Shown: positions 6,939 through 16,474 of the stretch, one piece after another | Layout: the number at the start of each line of letters is the position of its first letter | Numbering within the stretch: position 1 is the stretch's first letter | The notes under the pieces: model-generated | Told to the model about the DNA's origin: nothing | What the model saw: only the letters and a program-made list of their open reading frames with translations | Databases searched by the model: none | Translations under genes and position numbers: made by a program | Origin: Agrobacterium vaccinii | GTDB taxonomy: Bacteria > Pseudomonadota > Alphaproteobacteria > Rhizobiales > Rhizobiaceae | Reading direction: 5' to 3' | Assembly (NCBI RefSeq): GCF_021310995.1 | Contig: NZ_CP054151.1 | Span: 909,501 to 973,500 of the forward strand | Length of the DNA stretch: 64,000 nucleotides

Positions 6939-9005
6939 ATGGCGATGAACGAGACCACGTCTTACGAGCCGCACTACCGTGAACAGGCGAGCGGGCCCAA
7001 CAATCTGCTGCGGCTGGCACTGTTGTTATGGCGCAATGCGCTTTTCATTCTTCTGATCGGTATATTGTGTGCGGCTCTGGCATTCGGTGCCTCGCTGCTG
7101 ATCCCCAACTATTATGTCGCGACGTCACAAATCCTGCTGGACCCGGAGGGATCGCGGGTTCTGGAAAGTGACCTGCCGGGGCAACCCCGTGCGGTGGACT
7201 CGCATGTCCTGAACCAGCAATACATTATTACATCGGCGCAGGTTCTGTCGCGCATCGTCGAAAGTCAGAAGCTTTACGACGATCCCGATTTTGGCGCTGC
7301 CGAGCCTGTCTATCCCGACAAGGAACGACGCAGCAATCTGGCGCTGGATGCGCTGCGCAAGGTCACATCGGTGGCCGCTGTCGGCAAGAGCTTCGTCGTC
7401 AACATTTCGGTGAAGTCCGACAGCCCGCAGCGGGCCGCGGAACTCGCCAACCTGATTGCCACGACTTACGCGCAGGTGCGCATTGAAATGAACAGCGATG
7501 TCCTGCGCCGGACCGGTGGTGGGTTGGCAGCGCAGCTGGACCAGTTGCGTAAAGCAGTGGAAGATGGTGACCGCGCCGTTCAGGCCTACAGGGCCGAGCA
7601 TAATCTGGCGGATATTCAGGGCCGACCGGATGTTGAACAGCGCATTGCGGACGCCAACACCGAGATTTCACGATTGCAGGCTTCCGTTGCCGAGAATGAA
7701 GCGCTGGTTTCCGAGCTCAATCGCGCCAGAAACGACCGGCAGTATTTGCGGTTCATTCCCGACACATCGCTGACGCCCGCCATTATTTCCCTGCGCGCGC
7801 GATACCAGGAAAGCCGCGAAGAGGAATCCGTTCAGGCAACGTCCCTTGGCGCACAGCACCCGTCGTTGCAGGCGGCGCGGGCACGGACCCAGTCTCTGGC
7901 TAATATTCTGGACGAGCAGCTGCGGAATTTCGCGACGGCGACATCGGGCAATCTGGCGCGGCTGAAAAATCAGCTGAAGCTTTCCACCACCAATGCCAAC
8001 ACGCTGAAAACCAGTCTCAACAGTGATGAACAGACCATGGTGCGGCTGCGCGAATTGCAGCGGAAGCTGGATAGTGACCGCGCGGTCTACGAAGCGTTCC
8101 TCTTGAGAACCAAGCAGCTTTCTGAGCAGCAGGGCGCGTCGAGCGAAAATCCGCAGATCATTTCCACCGCAGAGCCGCCGCTGCGCAAGGCCGGACCACC
8201 GCGTACACTGATGCTGGCCGGTGGCGGAATTTTTGGTCTTATCCTAGCGTCAGGACTGCTGATCCTGCGCGATCAGTTCCGTGGCCAGCCGAGTGATTTG
8301 CAAATGGTGCGTGCGCCTCAGACTTCGCTTCCGATAGGCCCTGCCGAAAGCCCGCCGCCCGCGGCACTTTTACCTGTTACGCGGAGTGCCGTTGCTGCGA
8401 CGCCGGTTGCCACTGGCAGCGGTATCATCCGGCAGCGGGAAGTGCAGTTGCTCGCAGCCCCGGCAGACGAAGGATTCGATGGTCTGGCGCGCTTCGTGTC
8501 CTCCGCACTTCAACCTGCTGGCAATCACCGAATCCTCGTCGTCTCTACGGGCCCGAAAAATCGGGCGGCCTATAGCGCTTTCAATCTGGCGGCAGAGGTG
8601 TCGAAATTGGGACGCCGCGTTCTGCTGGTCGATTCCGCAAACCATGATCCGCTGATGACCGCCATGCTGCTACCGGAGCAGGCGGAAGAGGGTGCCACCG
8701 AACGTCGCTATCAAGTCGAGACTATTCCGCTTCTGACCTTCGCACCGGTAAACATCCGTAGCGGCGAAAACCTCGCTGATCCAAGAGACGACAAAGGCGA
8801 GGCCTTCGATCTCGTCGTCGTCGACGGCGGCGTGGCGGCGAAATCGAGGCTGAATGCAGATGCGCGCCATGGTCTGGACGAGGTTTTCCTGATGCAGCAT
8901 GAGGAAGACACCGGCAGTGTCGTGATCGCGCTCGTATCGTTGGAAGAGAGCGGCCTGGAAAATATCAAAGTGCTGCGCATGACGCGGTCCGGCTTGCAAT
9001 TTTGA
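6939..9005 (+). CDS. Polysaccharide chain-length determinant (Wzz/GumC/ExoP type) with degenerate kinase domain
   Basis: 688 residues. A Wzz-type domain starts with a membrane segment near residues 33-53 and continues into a periplasmic coiled-coil region of about 350 residues. A second membrane segment (TLMLAGGGIFGLILASGLLI) lies near residue 425. The cytoplasmic part resembles a bacterial tyrosine kinase, but its Walker A position reads STGPKNRAAYSAFNLA, lacking the GKT of active kinases; the Walker A' reads VLLVDSANHD, and there is no C-terminal tyrosine cluster. It therefore probably regulates chain length without ATP-dependent phosphorylation. It starts an operon with the flippase and ATP-grasp genes; the ATG at 6945 is an alternative start. 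Confidence 0.82.
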   Translation: MAMNETTSYEPHYREQASGPNNLLRLALLLWRNALFILLIGILCAALAFGASLLIPNYYVATSQILLDPEGSRVLESDLPGQPRAVDSHVLNQQYIITSAQVLSRIVESQKLYDDPDFGAAEPVYPDKERRSNLALDALRKVTSVAAVGKSFVVNISVKSDSPQRAAELANLIATTYAQVRIEMNSDVLRRTGGGLAAQLDQLRKAVEDGDRAVQAYRAEHNLADIQGRPDVEQRIADANTEISRLQASVAENEALVSELNRARNDRQYLRFIPDTSLTPAIISLRARYQESREEESVQATSLGAQHPSLQAARARTQSLANILDEQLRNFATATSGNLARLKNQLKLSTTNANTLKTSLNSDEQTMVRLRELQRKLDSDRAVYEAFLLRTKQLSEQQGASSENPQIISTAEPPLRKAGPPRTLMLAGGGIFGLILASGLLILRDQFRGQPSDLQMVRAPQTSLPIGPAESPPPAALLPVTRSAVAATPVATGSGIIRQREVQLLAAPADEGFDGLARFVSSALQPAGNHRILVVSTGPKNRAAYSAFNLAAEVSKLGRRVLLVDSANHDPLMTAMLLPEQAEEGATERRYQVETIPLLTFAPVNIRSGENLADPRDDKGEAFDLVVVDGGVAAKSRLNADARHGLDEVFLMQHEEDTGSVVIALVSLEESGLENIKVLRMTRSGLQF

Positions 9006-9014
9006 GGACCGACC

Positions 9015-10307
9015 TTGGCTGAAAACAACAATAGGACAGCCATGCGTATTCCTTTCCTGAAAGGTCGATCCGTCACCGGTCTCAACGTCATCTTCAACAT
9101 GGGGCTTCGCGGCTCTACGTTGGTGCTGCGGTTTGCGCTGTCGTTTTACATCGTCAAGTTCATGGGTCTTGAGGCTGCGGGCGTTTACGGACTGGCGCTG
9201 GGTGTGGTCAATGCCGCCCCTGCGGCTCTGGGCTGGGGCCTGAATTATTTCATCGCGCGTGACGTCAGCGGCAAGACCTCGGGTATTGCTGGGGTCTACA
9301 TGAAAACACGACTGATGGTGACAGTGTCATCGCTGGCTGCGATGACGGCGATTGCCTTGATCGTCGCCTATTTCATGGGCCATGCGGTCATCCCACTTTA
9401 TTTTCTCGTTCTTCTCGTCGTCTGGCTGGAGACGATCTCCTGCGACATCCACGTCCCGCTCATTGCGCAGGAAATGTCCAGTCAGGCCAATGTGCTGTTT
9501 TTCCTGAGAACATCGTCGTGGATATTACCCGTCGTGGGTCTTGGGCTTGCCTTCGAGAGCTTCCGTAATATCGAAACGATCATGGTCGCCTGGAGCCTTG
9601 GCTATATCGTCATGTTTTTCGGGCTCGCCTGCTTTTTGCGACAATGGCCGTTTCGGCGGATTTTTCAGGCACCGATGCGCACACGTTGGGTCAAGAAGCG
9701 AATGCGCAAGGCGTGGTTGATCTATATCAGCGATATGAGCAATGTCGGGCTGGTCTATGCGGATCGCTACATCGTTTCCATTCTGCTCACTCTGTCGCTG
9801 ACGGGCGTCTATACGTTCTACTGGTCGCTGGCCAATGCGTTGCAAACGCTGATTTCAACGGCGGTCCTTCAGGTTGCCATTCCCGCGCTATTCAAGGCTT
9901 ATAATACCGGCTCCATGAAAGAGTGGCGCAAGGTCATGATCTGGCAGTTCACCAAGACAGCGGCGGTGGCCTTCGGCCTGGGGGTCGCCATTTTCGTCAG
10001 CGGCAATATTCTCGTGCATTTCATGAATATGCCGGAGCTTGGCCAGCATCAGGGTATCTTTGCCCTCCTGCTTTTGACCGCCGTCGTCCGCTCCTGCACG
10101 GACCTGATGGGGCTTGGGCTCAACAGCCTGCGAAAAGACGGCCATTACGCATTCGTCAATCTGTCCAGCGTGCTGCTGTCGATTGGCATGAGTTTTCTCT
10201 TGATCAGCGCTTTCGGCTTTATCGGCGCTGGCCTCTCCGCCTTCTTCACGGCAATTGTGACGGCAACGATTTCCAGCACGTTGCTGTGGCGGGCATCGCG
10301 ATCATAG
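9015..10307 (+). CDS. Oligosaccharide flippase (Wzx-like, MOP superfamily)
   Basis: About 430 residues with roughly 12-14 hydrophobic segments, starting with GSTLVLRFALSFYIVKFMG. It fits the polysaccharide transporter branch of the MOP superfamily, which flips lipid-linked repeat units across the inner membrane. The TTG at 9015 has GAGG seven bases upstream and lies just 9 bp after the chain-length gene; an ATG at 9042 is the alternative. Function follows from topology and from neighbours that make, polymerise and measure a polysaccharide. Confidence 0.75.
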   Translation: MAENNNRTAMRIPFLKGRSVTGLNVIFNMGLRGSTLVLRFALSFYIVKFMGLEAAGVYGLALGVVNAAPAALGWGLNYFIARDVSGKTSGIAGVYMKTRLMVTVSSLAAMTAIALIVAYFMGHAVIPLYFLVLLVVWLETISCDIHVPLIAQEMSSQANVLFFLRTSSWILPVVGLGLAFESFRNIETIMVAWSLGYIVMFFGLACFLRQWPFRRIFQAPMRTRWVKKRMRKAWLIYISDMSNVGLVYADRYIVSILLTLSLTGVYTFYWSLANALQTLISTAVLQVAIPALFKAYNTGSMKEWRKVMIWQFTKTAAVAFGLGVAIFVSGNILVHFMNMPELGQHQGIFALLLLTAVVRSCTDLMGLGLNSLRKDGHYAFVNLSSVLLSIGMSFLLISAFGFIGAGLSAFFTAIVTATISSTLLWRASRS

Positions 10308-10356
10308 ATTTGAAAATTTAACTGAGCGGGTTCATTTAAAGAAGGCGGTTGAAGAC

Positions 10357-11253
10357 ATGGGATTGGACCAAAAGCAGCATTCACCCGGACGTCGTTTCCT
10401 TAAAAAACTGTATCATGCCGCCATTCAAAGCCTGCCGATCAAGCAGGCGACGCAACTGCAATATTATCGCTATCACAAACTCTGGGCCGATCTCGACCAC
10501 CCCAAAACGCTGAACGAGCATCTGTGCGCGCGCAAGACTGCCTGGACGGGGCCGCAGTCGGACCCGCGCCTCATCACGCTCAGCGACAAGATTGCCGTCA
10601 AAGCCTATGTCGCAGAGGCCTTGGGTCCGCAGTGGGTCACGCCGATCCTGTGGCGCGGCAAAAATCTCGATGATTGTCCGCCGCTGCCGTTTCCCTATGT
10701 CATCAAGGTCAACCACGGGTCGGACCGGAATATTTTCGTTTATGGCCCTGCCGATCTGGTCGGTGCCAAGGAAAAATGCGACCTTTGGCTGGCTGGTCGC
10801 ACGGCATGGCGGCTTGCGGAAGAGTGGTACAATCATATCGAGCCGGAAATATTCATTGAGCCGTTCATTGGCGAGAATGGCGAGGCACCTGTCGATTACA
10901 AACTCTTCTGCTTTGAAGATGACATTCCTTGCATCCAGATCGATACGGCGCGTTTCAGCGATCACCGCCGCTGCTTTTATGACGAGCATTGGACCAAGCT
11001 CGATTTCGGACATTATTATCCGCTGGAAACAGGCGAACTCCCGCGTCCACCGCATCTGGATGCCATTCTCTCGGCGGCGCGGACACTGGCAAAAGGGTTC
11101 GAGTTCGTCCGCATCGATTTCTACGACAAGCCATCAGGCCCTGTGTTCGGCGAGATGACCTTCAGCCCAACCTCCGGCTTTGGCGCCTTCCGGCCGCCCT
11201 CGACCGATGTTTGGTTGGGGACGTTCTGGAAAGACAGGCCAACCGGCAAATAG
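10357..11253 (+). CDS. TupA-like ATP-grasp polysaccharide enzyme
   Basis: 298 residues matching the TupA-like ATP-grasp family found in capsule and exopolysaccharide loci. Diagnostic segments are LSDKIAVKAYVAEALG (residues about 70-85), FPYVIKVNHGSDRNIF with the ATP-contacting lysine, EIFIEPFIGENG, DYKLFCFEDD and FEFVRIDFYDKP followed by FGEMTFSPTSGFG. Members are thought to form amide bonds on polysaccharide precursors; the actual substrate is unknown. It is the third gene of the chain-length/flippase operon and ends 2 bp from the convergent polymerase gene. Confidence 0.78.
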   Translation: MGLDQKQHSPGRRFLKKLYHAAIQSLPIKQATQLQYYRYHKLWADLDHPKTLNEHLCARKTAWTGPQSDPRLITLSDKIAVKAYVAEALGPQWVTPILWRGKNLDDCPPLPFPYVIKVNHGSDRNIFVYGPADLVGAKEKCDLWLAGRTAWRLAEEWYNHIEPEIFIEPFIGENGEAPVDYKLFCFEDDIPCIQIDTARFSDHRRCFYDEHWTKLDFGHYYPLETGELPRPPHLDAILSAARTLAKGFEFVRIDFYDKPSGPVFGEMTFSPTSGFGAFRPPSTDVWLGTFWKDRPTGK

Positions 11254-11255
11254 CG

Positions 11256-12560
11256 TTATGCTTTGCGGGCGGGCGGGGTCGTCTTGCCATCAGATGTGGG
11301 CTTGTCCAGCAGATAGGACAGAATAATGCCGCCCGTAAGCCACGCGACGACGACGTAAACGTAATAAAACCCTGGCGTGAAGACTGCGTTGAACAGAAAC
11401 AGGAAGGCGATATAGCCGCATGCGACTCTGCGTAGGCCGAAGCGGTTGGGTTGCAGGTTGTCGTGCACCCACATTTGCAGCTTTCCGAAGTAAAAGCCGA
11501 AAAGCGTTGCGATGACCATGACGCCGGGAACGCCGAAGTTCAGGTAGGCTTCGCCGAACAGGGTGGGGCGCAGACCGGCGTGGAACTGTGGATCGAGACC
11601 CGCAAGCGTGCTGGTGATGATGCCCATGCGAAAGTCGTTTCGAAACTCGCTGATGAATGAGGGCACAAGCGCCATGTAGCCCGCGAGATACGTCATGCCG
11701 CGATAGAAATGGCCATCGAAGCCACTCAAAATCCAGGCGTAGTCGCGGAAATCGGAGAAATTGTTGCCGTAGAGTATCTGGTAGGACACGACCTGCAGGA
11801 TATCGACGCTGTCATTGCCATCTGCCGTGGAGCGCAAGATACCGATGACGATGGCAACCGTCACGAAGCCGACGATGGACAAGGTGAAGGTTGCGAGGTT
11901 TTTGTAACGGTAGGCGATGATGAGGCAGACGACGAACATGAACAGCACCTCGATGCTGGCGCCGCGTGTGCCGATCATGAGGCCCAGCGCACTGCACATG
12001 AAGCCCGCGAAGACGAAAAACCGGCTATAGCCGAAACCATAGACGAGAAGGCTGAGCGTGATCGTCGGAAGGATGACCGAATAAAGATTGATGGCAGGGC
12101 GCAGCGAGGTGTTTTCAAACGAAAATTGCCTGCCTTGAAAAGGCCGGACACCCAGTGCGATGAGGCCCATGGTCGCAAAAAGAATGACGATCAGGGAAAG
12201 CCACGCACCCGGTTTCGTCTGCCAGAAGGCATATCCCTTCTCGACAAAGGTGAACATGGCACTTTTGCCGGAGCTGAATGTCGCCAGCCCCATGCCGACG
12301 AGAACGAAGACCACGCCGAGAACGGAGAGATAGAAGGCCTCGTTGATATAATCGCGGATGATGTAGATGGAATCGCCGACTGCTTCCATATTCTTGTCGG
12401 ACTCCGCAAACGGCGACATCACCAGAATGGGCAGCACGTTGTACCGTATCCAGAAATAGGACGAGAAGGTCAGCACGCCCCATTTGAAGAACGAACTGAC
12501 GTAATAAAAGGCAAAGACCAACCAGCCAATGATGAGGATGAGCCAAGCGAGATTGGACAT
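11256..12560 (-). CDS. Polysaccharide polymerase-like membrane protein (Wzy type)
   Basis: About 434 residues, mostly hydrophobic, with some 10-12 membrane segments and a long periplasmic loop containing FDGHFYRGMTYLAGYMALVP near residue 300. This layout and an intracellular-loop GTRGAS segment fit oligosaccharide repeat-unit polymerases. I chose the ATG at 12560 (MSNLAWLILI), which has AGG seven bases upstream; an in-frame ATG at 12599 gives a longer, charged leader. It lies downstream of the glycosyltransferase at 12666-13901 on the same strand and is convergent with the ATP-grasp gene. Sequence conservation in this family is low, so the call rests largely on topology and context. Confidence 0.68.
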   Translation of the reverse strand: MSNLAWLILIIGWLVFAFYYVSSFFKWGVLTFSSYFWIRYNVLPILVMSPFAESDKNMEAVGDSIYIIRDYINEAFYLSVLGVVFVLVGMGLATFSSGKSAMFTFVEKGYAFWQTKPGAWLSLIVILFATMGLIALGVRPFQGRQFSFENTSLRPAINLYSVILPTITLSLLVYGFGYSRFFVFAGFMCSALGLMIGTRGASIEVLFMFVVCLIIAYRYKNLATFTLSIVGFVTVAIVIGILRSTADGNDSVDILQVVSYQILYGNNFSDFRDYAWILSGFDGHFYRGMTYLAGYMALVPSFISEFRNDFRMGIITSTLAGLDPQFHAGLRPTLFGEAYLNFGVPGVMVIATLFGFYFGKLQMWVHDNLQPNRFGLRRVACGYIAFLFLFNAVFTPGFYYVYVVVAWLTGGIILSYLLDKPTSDGKTTPPARKA

Positions 12561-12665
12561 GTCGAACCTTATTGCCTCGCATTGTGCAGGAAGCGGCAAC
12601 GAAAACGGTTCGATGACCGTCGCAGAAATCCATTAAGAAGCTGTTAGCCATACGGGCTTGAGCGT

Positions 12666-13901
12666 TCAGCGAGCCGCAGCCGAGACCAGTATGGATTCGA
12701 GGCGTCCGTAATAGCCTGATAATTCTGCTGTACCCTTGAAATCCGCCAGACCAGGAAAAATCTCGTCGCGTTTTTCCCACCATTGGCTCTGGCCGATGGA
12801 GAGGGCTTTCGACATGAGTTGGGAGAGGAGATCGGGTTTGTCGGGATCGTAAGACCAGCCCGTCTGGTGTTCCCGAATCATTTCCGTTGTGCCGCCGCGC
12901 GTGGTCGCGATGACGGGAATGCCGTAGACGGGTGCCTCAACGAGAATTCGGCTTTGCGGTTCATGCCAGCGCGAAGGAACGATCATGGCATCGGCGATGC
13001 GGTAGATTTCTTCCGGCCTGACGAAGCCTTTGAATTCTATGGGCGCATCCGCAGCAAGCTTTTTGAGTCGCGCAACATCGCGTTCGTGGCCTCGCCCGGC
13101 GATGACCAGTCTGGACGTGCCGCGTTGCGGCAGGGACAAAAAGGCGCGGATGAGATCCGCCACACCTTTTTCTTCCGCCATGGCGCCAAGATAGCCGAAG
13201 GTGAATTTGGCCGCTGCTGGTGCCTGTCTGCCGATTAGCGATGTGTCGTATGTGCTTTTTGTCGCATTGGTGTTGTGCATCACGTGCCAATCGGCACTCT
13301 GCAACACGCCGTTGCTGACGAACCGGTGCCGCAAAGCGTCGCTAACTGCAATCACCGTCATGCCGTCACCCGTCATGTCCTTCATGCGCCGGGTCAAAAG
13401 CGAGCAGTCAAGGCAGGGGCGTTCGCAATTGTCGCCATTGCGGAACATGCTCGTCTTGGGACAGAGAAGTGCATAATCTCTCAGGTGCAGACAGAGCGGG
13501 ATATTGGCTGTGCGCGCCGCGATGAAGAGAGCGGGCTGCATGTAAGCCGAATTCTGCGCGTAGATGAGGTCGAATTTTTCTGTCAGGAAAAACTGGGTCA
13601 GCTGCTCGGGGCAAAGCGCGCCCATGGCGGTGCGCAGATGCCAGCCTGCCCGGCGCAGAAACCCGGCAGAGGATTTGCGCGGCAGCGGCAGATAGCTGTT
13701 GTTCCACGGAAGGCGCACCACGCGGATTCCGCCCGGCAAACGCGCTTCTCCCGGAGGTGCGATAGCGTCACCTTCCTTGCCCAGGGCAAGAACGGTCACA
13801 TCATGTCGCATGCCAAGCTCGATTGCGCTGAGGCGCGCGGAAATTTCCGCGCCGCCCTCCTCCTGTGGAGCAAAAGTCTGCGATACGATGCAGATTTTCA
13901 A
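12666..13901 (-). CDS. Glycosyltransferase family 4
   Basis: 411 residues with the GT-B fold. The N-terminus MKICIVSQTFAPQEEGGAEI is the glycine-rich acceptor domain start; the C-terminal domain has FTFGYLGAMAEEKGVADLI and the donor-binding SRWHEPQSRILVEAPVYGIPVIAT segment. A cysteine cluster (C-x3-C-x2-C, in NCERPCLDC) follows the CPKTSMF motif near residue 150 and may bind metal. It is a close paralogue of the glycosyltransferase at 16475-17728 and is divergent from the one at 14214. It is predicted to add a sugar to the repeat unit; donor and linkage cannot be read from sequence. Confidence 0.85.
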   Translation of the reverse strand: MKICIVSQTFAPQEEGGAEISARLSAIELGMRHDVTVLALGKEGDAIAPPGEARLPGGIRVVRLPWNNSYLPLPRKSSAGFLRRAGWHLRTAMGALCPEQLTQFFLTEKFDLIYAQNSAYMQPALFIAARTANIPLCLHLRDYALLCPKTSMFRNGDNCERPCLDCSLLTRRMKDMTGDGMTVIAVSDALRHRFVSNGVLQSADWHVMHNTNATKSTYDTSLIGRQAPAAAKFTFGYLGAMAEEKGVADLIRAFLSLPQRGTSRLVIAGRGHERDVARLKKLAADAPIEFKGFVRPEEIYRIADAMIVPSRWHEPQSRILVEAPVYGIPVIATTRGGTTEMIREHQTGWSYDPDKPDLLSQLMSKALSIGQSQWWEKRDEIFPGLADFKGTAELSGYYGRLESILVSAAAR

Positions 13902-14213
13902 ATCCGCTTACCTCAATCCGCGATGTTCGCCATGCTTGCTGGCCGTTGCTACTTTATGACGCTACAACCATTTAAATATATTGAACGCTACCGTGCAAAA
14001 ATCCGTAGTCTTTGCCGCAGATGATCAACATAAAATGATGGCTGGAGCTGCCAAAACGCCCTTTTCACTTTGCATTGCGCGCAATATGAAACGGCGAAAG
14101 CAGGCATTTGCTATTTCTCCTTCAATATTCTGTCTTGATTAAGGAATTTAAGATTTAAGTCTTGTCTGTAAGGGCAGGTCGTCTTCGAACCAATGCCGTG
14201 GCTAAGGTGGATC
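13902..14213. other. Divergent promoter region between glycosyltransferase operons
   Basis: 312 bp without a convincing gene, AT-rich in places (14100-14165). It carries the palindrome ATTGCGCGCAAT at 14074-14085 and should hold promoters for both flanking units. Confidence 0.6.
14074..14085. promoter_or_regulatory. 12-bp palindrome, copy 2 (candidate operator)
   Basis: ATTGCGCGCAAT, identical to the site at 6830-6841, placed between the divergent glycosyltransferase genes 173 bp from one start and 129 bp from the other. Confidence 0.5.
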
Positions 14214-15320
14214 ATGAAGATTCTGCACGTTTTCGAGACGATACCCGGTGGGCCTGCGACCTATTTCAACGAAATAGTGCCGAGCCAGATCAGGGCGCTG
14301 GGTGAGGAAAACGTCCGGGTCATCGTGCCGCAATCCCATGTCAGCTTTCTCAAGAACACGCCCGTTTCCTGCATTTCCACCTTCGTCAGGCGCAAACGCT
14401 CGACAGCGCTTCCGGCGCTTTCGCGGGCCGTCATACGGGAGGTGAAAACCTTCCGACCGGATATCGTTCACGCGCATTCCACTTTGGCAGGTGGCGTGTG
14501 CCGGTTGATCAGCCTGCTACCAGGACGGTTTCCGCCTGTCGTCTATTGCCCGCATGGTTGGGTCTTCGACATGGAGACACTCGGAGTGTTGCGCCACCCG
14601 GCGCGTTGGGTAGAGCGCCTTTTGTCGCCCTTGGCACGCAGCATCGTTGCTATCTCAGGTTATGAGTACGATCAGGGTCTGAAGGCGGGCATTTCTGCGC
14701 GGCGGATGGTGGTCATCGAAAACGGCATATCATCGCAAATGCCCGTGGCAACGCCAGCGCAATGGACCGATACGCGTACCAAAGTCCTGTTCGTTGGACG
14801 TCTGGACCGGCAGAAGGGTGTCGATATTCTGTTTCGCGCAGCAGATAGATTGCGCGACGTGGCCACATTCCGGGTTATCGGTGCGCATGTCACGACACGG
14901 AACGAGCGGACGGAGACGATACCCGACAATGTTAAACTGCTGGGTTGGAAATCACCGGAAGATATCGCCGGGCATCTGGCCGTCTGCGATGTCGTCGCCA
15001 TGCCTTCGCGCTGGGAAGGTTTCGGGCTGGTAGCACTGGAAGCCATGCGCGCACGAAAACCGGTCATCGCATCGGCAGTCGGCGGGCTGCAATCGGTCGT
15101 CGCCGATGGCGTAACCGGCGTTCTCTTCCCCGCAGGCGATGACCGCGCCCTTGCCGCAGCTATTGCTTCACGCGATGGCGAAGCGTGGGCGCAGATGGGG
15201 GCGGCAGGCTATGAGCGCTTCATGGATCGCTACAGAAGCGAGCGGACCAATGAGGAGCTCATGCAGCTTTACCGCACCATATTGAATGAAATGCCTGCGG
15301 AGAGACGCAAGATCGCATGA
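14214..15320 (+). CDS. Glycosyltransferase family 4
   Basis: About 368 residues. GT-B architecture with MKILHVFETIPGGPATYF at the N-terminus and KVLFVGRLDRQKGVDILFRA plus SRWEGFGLVALEAMRARKPVIAS at the C-terminal donor site, including the EX7E pair. I chose the ATG at 14214 because AAGGTGG lies just upstream and the MKIL start matches the family; an ATG at 14193 is in frame. It overlaps the next glycosyltransferase by 4 bp (ATGA), so the two are translationally coupled. Predicted role is repeat-unit assembly at the cytoplasmic face of the membrane. Confidence 0.85.
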   Translation: MKILHVFETIPGGPATYFNEIVPSQIRALGEENVRVIVPQSHVSFLKNTPVSCISTFVRRKRSTALPALSRAVIREVKTFRPDIVHAHSTLAGGVCRLISLLPGRFPPVVYCPHGWVFDMETLGVLRHPARWVERLLSPLARSIVAISGYEYDQGLKAGISARRMVVIENGISSQMPVATPAQWTDTRTKVLFVGRLDRQKGVDILFRAADRLRDVATFRVIGAHVTTRNERTETIPDNVKLLGWKSPEDIAGHLAVCDVVAMPSRWEGFGLVALEAMRARKPVIASAVGGLQSVVADGVTGVLFPAGDDRALAAAIASRDGEAWAQMGAAGYERFMDRYRSERTNEELMQLYRTILNEMPAERRKIA

Positions 15321-16390
15321 CGAATTTCATCAACGGGCGGTTCCTGACCCAAAAAACCAGTGGCGTGCAGCGATTTGCAAGGGAGATCGTCAAGGCGCTG
15401 GACCGGCATCTGGCATCGACTGGTAGCGACGATGAGTGGGTGCTGCTTGCGCCCGAAAGCGCGTCGCTGGATATGCCGCTTTCCGCGATCGCACAGCGCC
15501 ACACGGGAAGCCTTTCCGGCCATCTGTGGGAGCAGACACAGCTTTTTGCGGCTGCGCGAGGCGGCAAGCTGATCAATCTGTGCAATAGCGGCCCGGTTTT
15601 GCATGGCAAAAGTCTCACCGTCATTCACGACGCAATGATTTTTCGCACGCCCGAGAACTTCTCGCGCTCCTATCGCGCCGTGCACGGAACGCTGGGACAC
15701 CTTCTCTCCCGCCGTGGGCGCATCGCTACCGTTTCGGAGTTTTCCAAGCGCGAGTTGACGCAGATGATCGGCGCAAAAAACGTCTCCGTCATTCCCAATA
15801 GCTGCGAGCATCTGGCATCCATCGTGACGGATGAAACGGTGCTCCAGCGGTTGGCGTTGATACCGGGTCGTTATCTGCTTTTCGTCGGATCGCCGACACC
15901 CAACAAGAACATTCAGCGTGCCATCGAAGCCATCGGAATCATGGGCGATACCGCCCCTGACTTTGCCGTGGTCGGTGCCGCTGCATCCAGTGTCTTCAAG
16001 GCAAATGTGCCTGATAGCAAAAATACCCAGCGGGACCATGTGAAATTCACGGGTCGCCTGTCCGACGAAGAAATCGCGGCACTTTACAGCCATGCCGCAG
16101 CGCTGTTGTTTCCAAGCCTTTATGAAGGTTTCGGCATTCCGCCGCTGGAGGCCATGCTGCTGGGTTGCCCGGTTCTGTCATCGAACATCGAGCCTGCGCT
16201 GGAGGTTTGCGGCGATGCGGCGCTTTATTTCGATCCGAATGATGCCCATGACATTGTGCGATCGATCACTCATTTGACCGGGAACCCGGACCTGCGAGCC
16301 GAGATGATTGCGCGCGGCCATGCACGCGCGGCGGCGTTTTCCTGGGACCGGAGTGCGCTTGCTCTTGTCGATGCCGCAGCAGGTCTTTGA
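15317..16390 (+). CDS. Glycosyltransferase family 4/1
   Basis: 357 residues. The N-terminus MTNFINGRFLTQKTSGVQRFA is characteristic of glycosyltransferases of the mannosyltransferase-like branch (GVQRFAREI). The C-terminal half has LLFVGSPTPNKNIQRAIEA and the donor site FPSLYEGFGIPPLEAMLLGCPVL with the EX7E pair. It starts inside the stop of the preceding glycosyltransferase and is followed by an 84-bp gap to the third. Sugar specificity cannot be predicted. Confidence 0.85.
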   Translation: MTNFINGRFLTQKTSGVQRFAREIVKALDRHLASTGSDDEWVLLAPESASLDMPLSAIAQRHTGSLSGHLWEQTQLFAAARGGKLINLCNSGPVLHGKSLTVIHDAMIFRTPENFSRSYRAVHGTLGHLLSRRGRIATVSEFSKRELTQMIGAKNVSVIPNSCEHLASIVTDETVLQRLALIPGRYLLFVGSPTPNKNIQRAIEAIGIMGDTAPDFAVVGAAASSVFKANVPDSKNTQRDHVKFTGRLSDEEIAALYSHAAALLFPSLYEGFGIPPLEAMLLGCPVLSSNIEPALEVCGDAALYFDPNDAHDIVRSITHLTGNPDLRAEMIARGHARAAAFSWDRSALALVDAAAGL

Positions 16391-16474
16391 TGCTATCTTT
16401 ACTCCTGCTGAAATACTATGGATCGCCAGATGCTTCTCAGGGGCGGCGTGCGTAACGGAGACAATGCGAAACCG

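Noticed and set aside
11709..12647. A 312-codon plus-strand frame opposite the polymerase-like gene
   Set aside because: It is almost only charged residues (Asp, Glu, Arg, His), the mirror of hydrophobic codons on the other strand, and has no domain.
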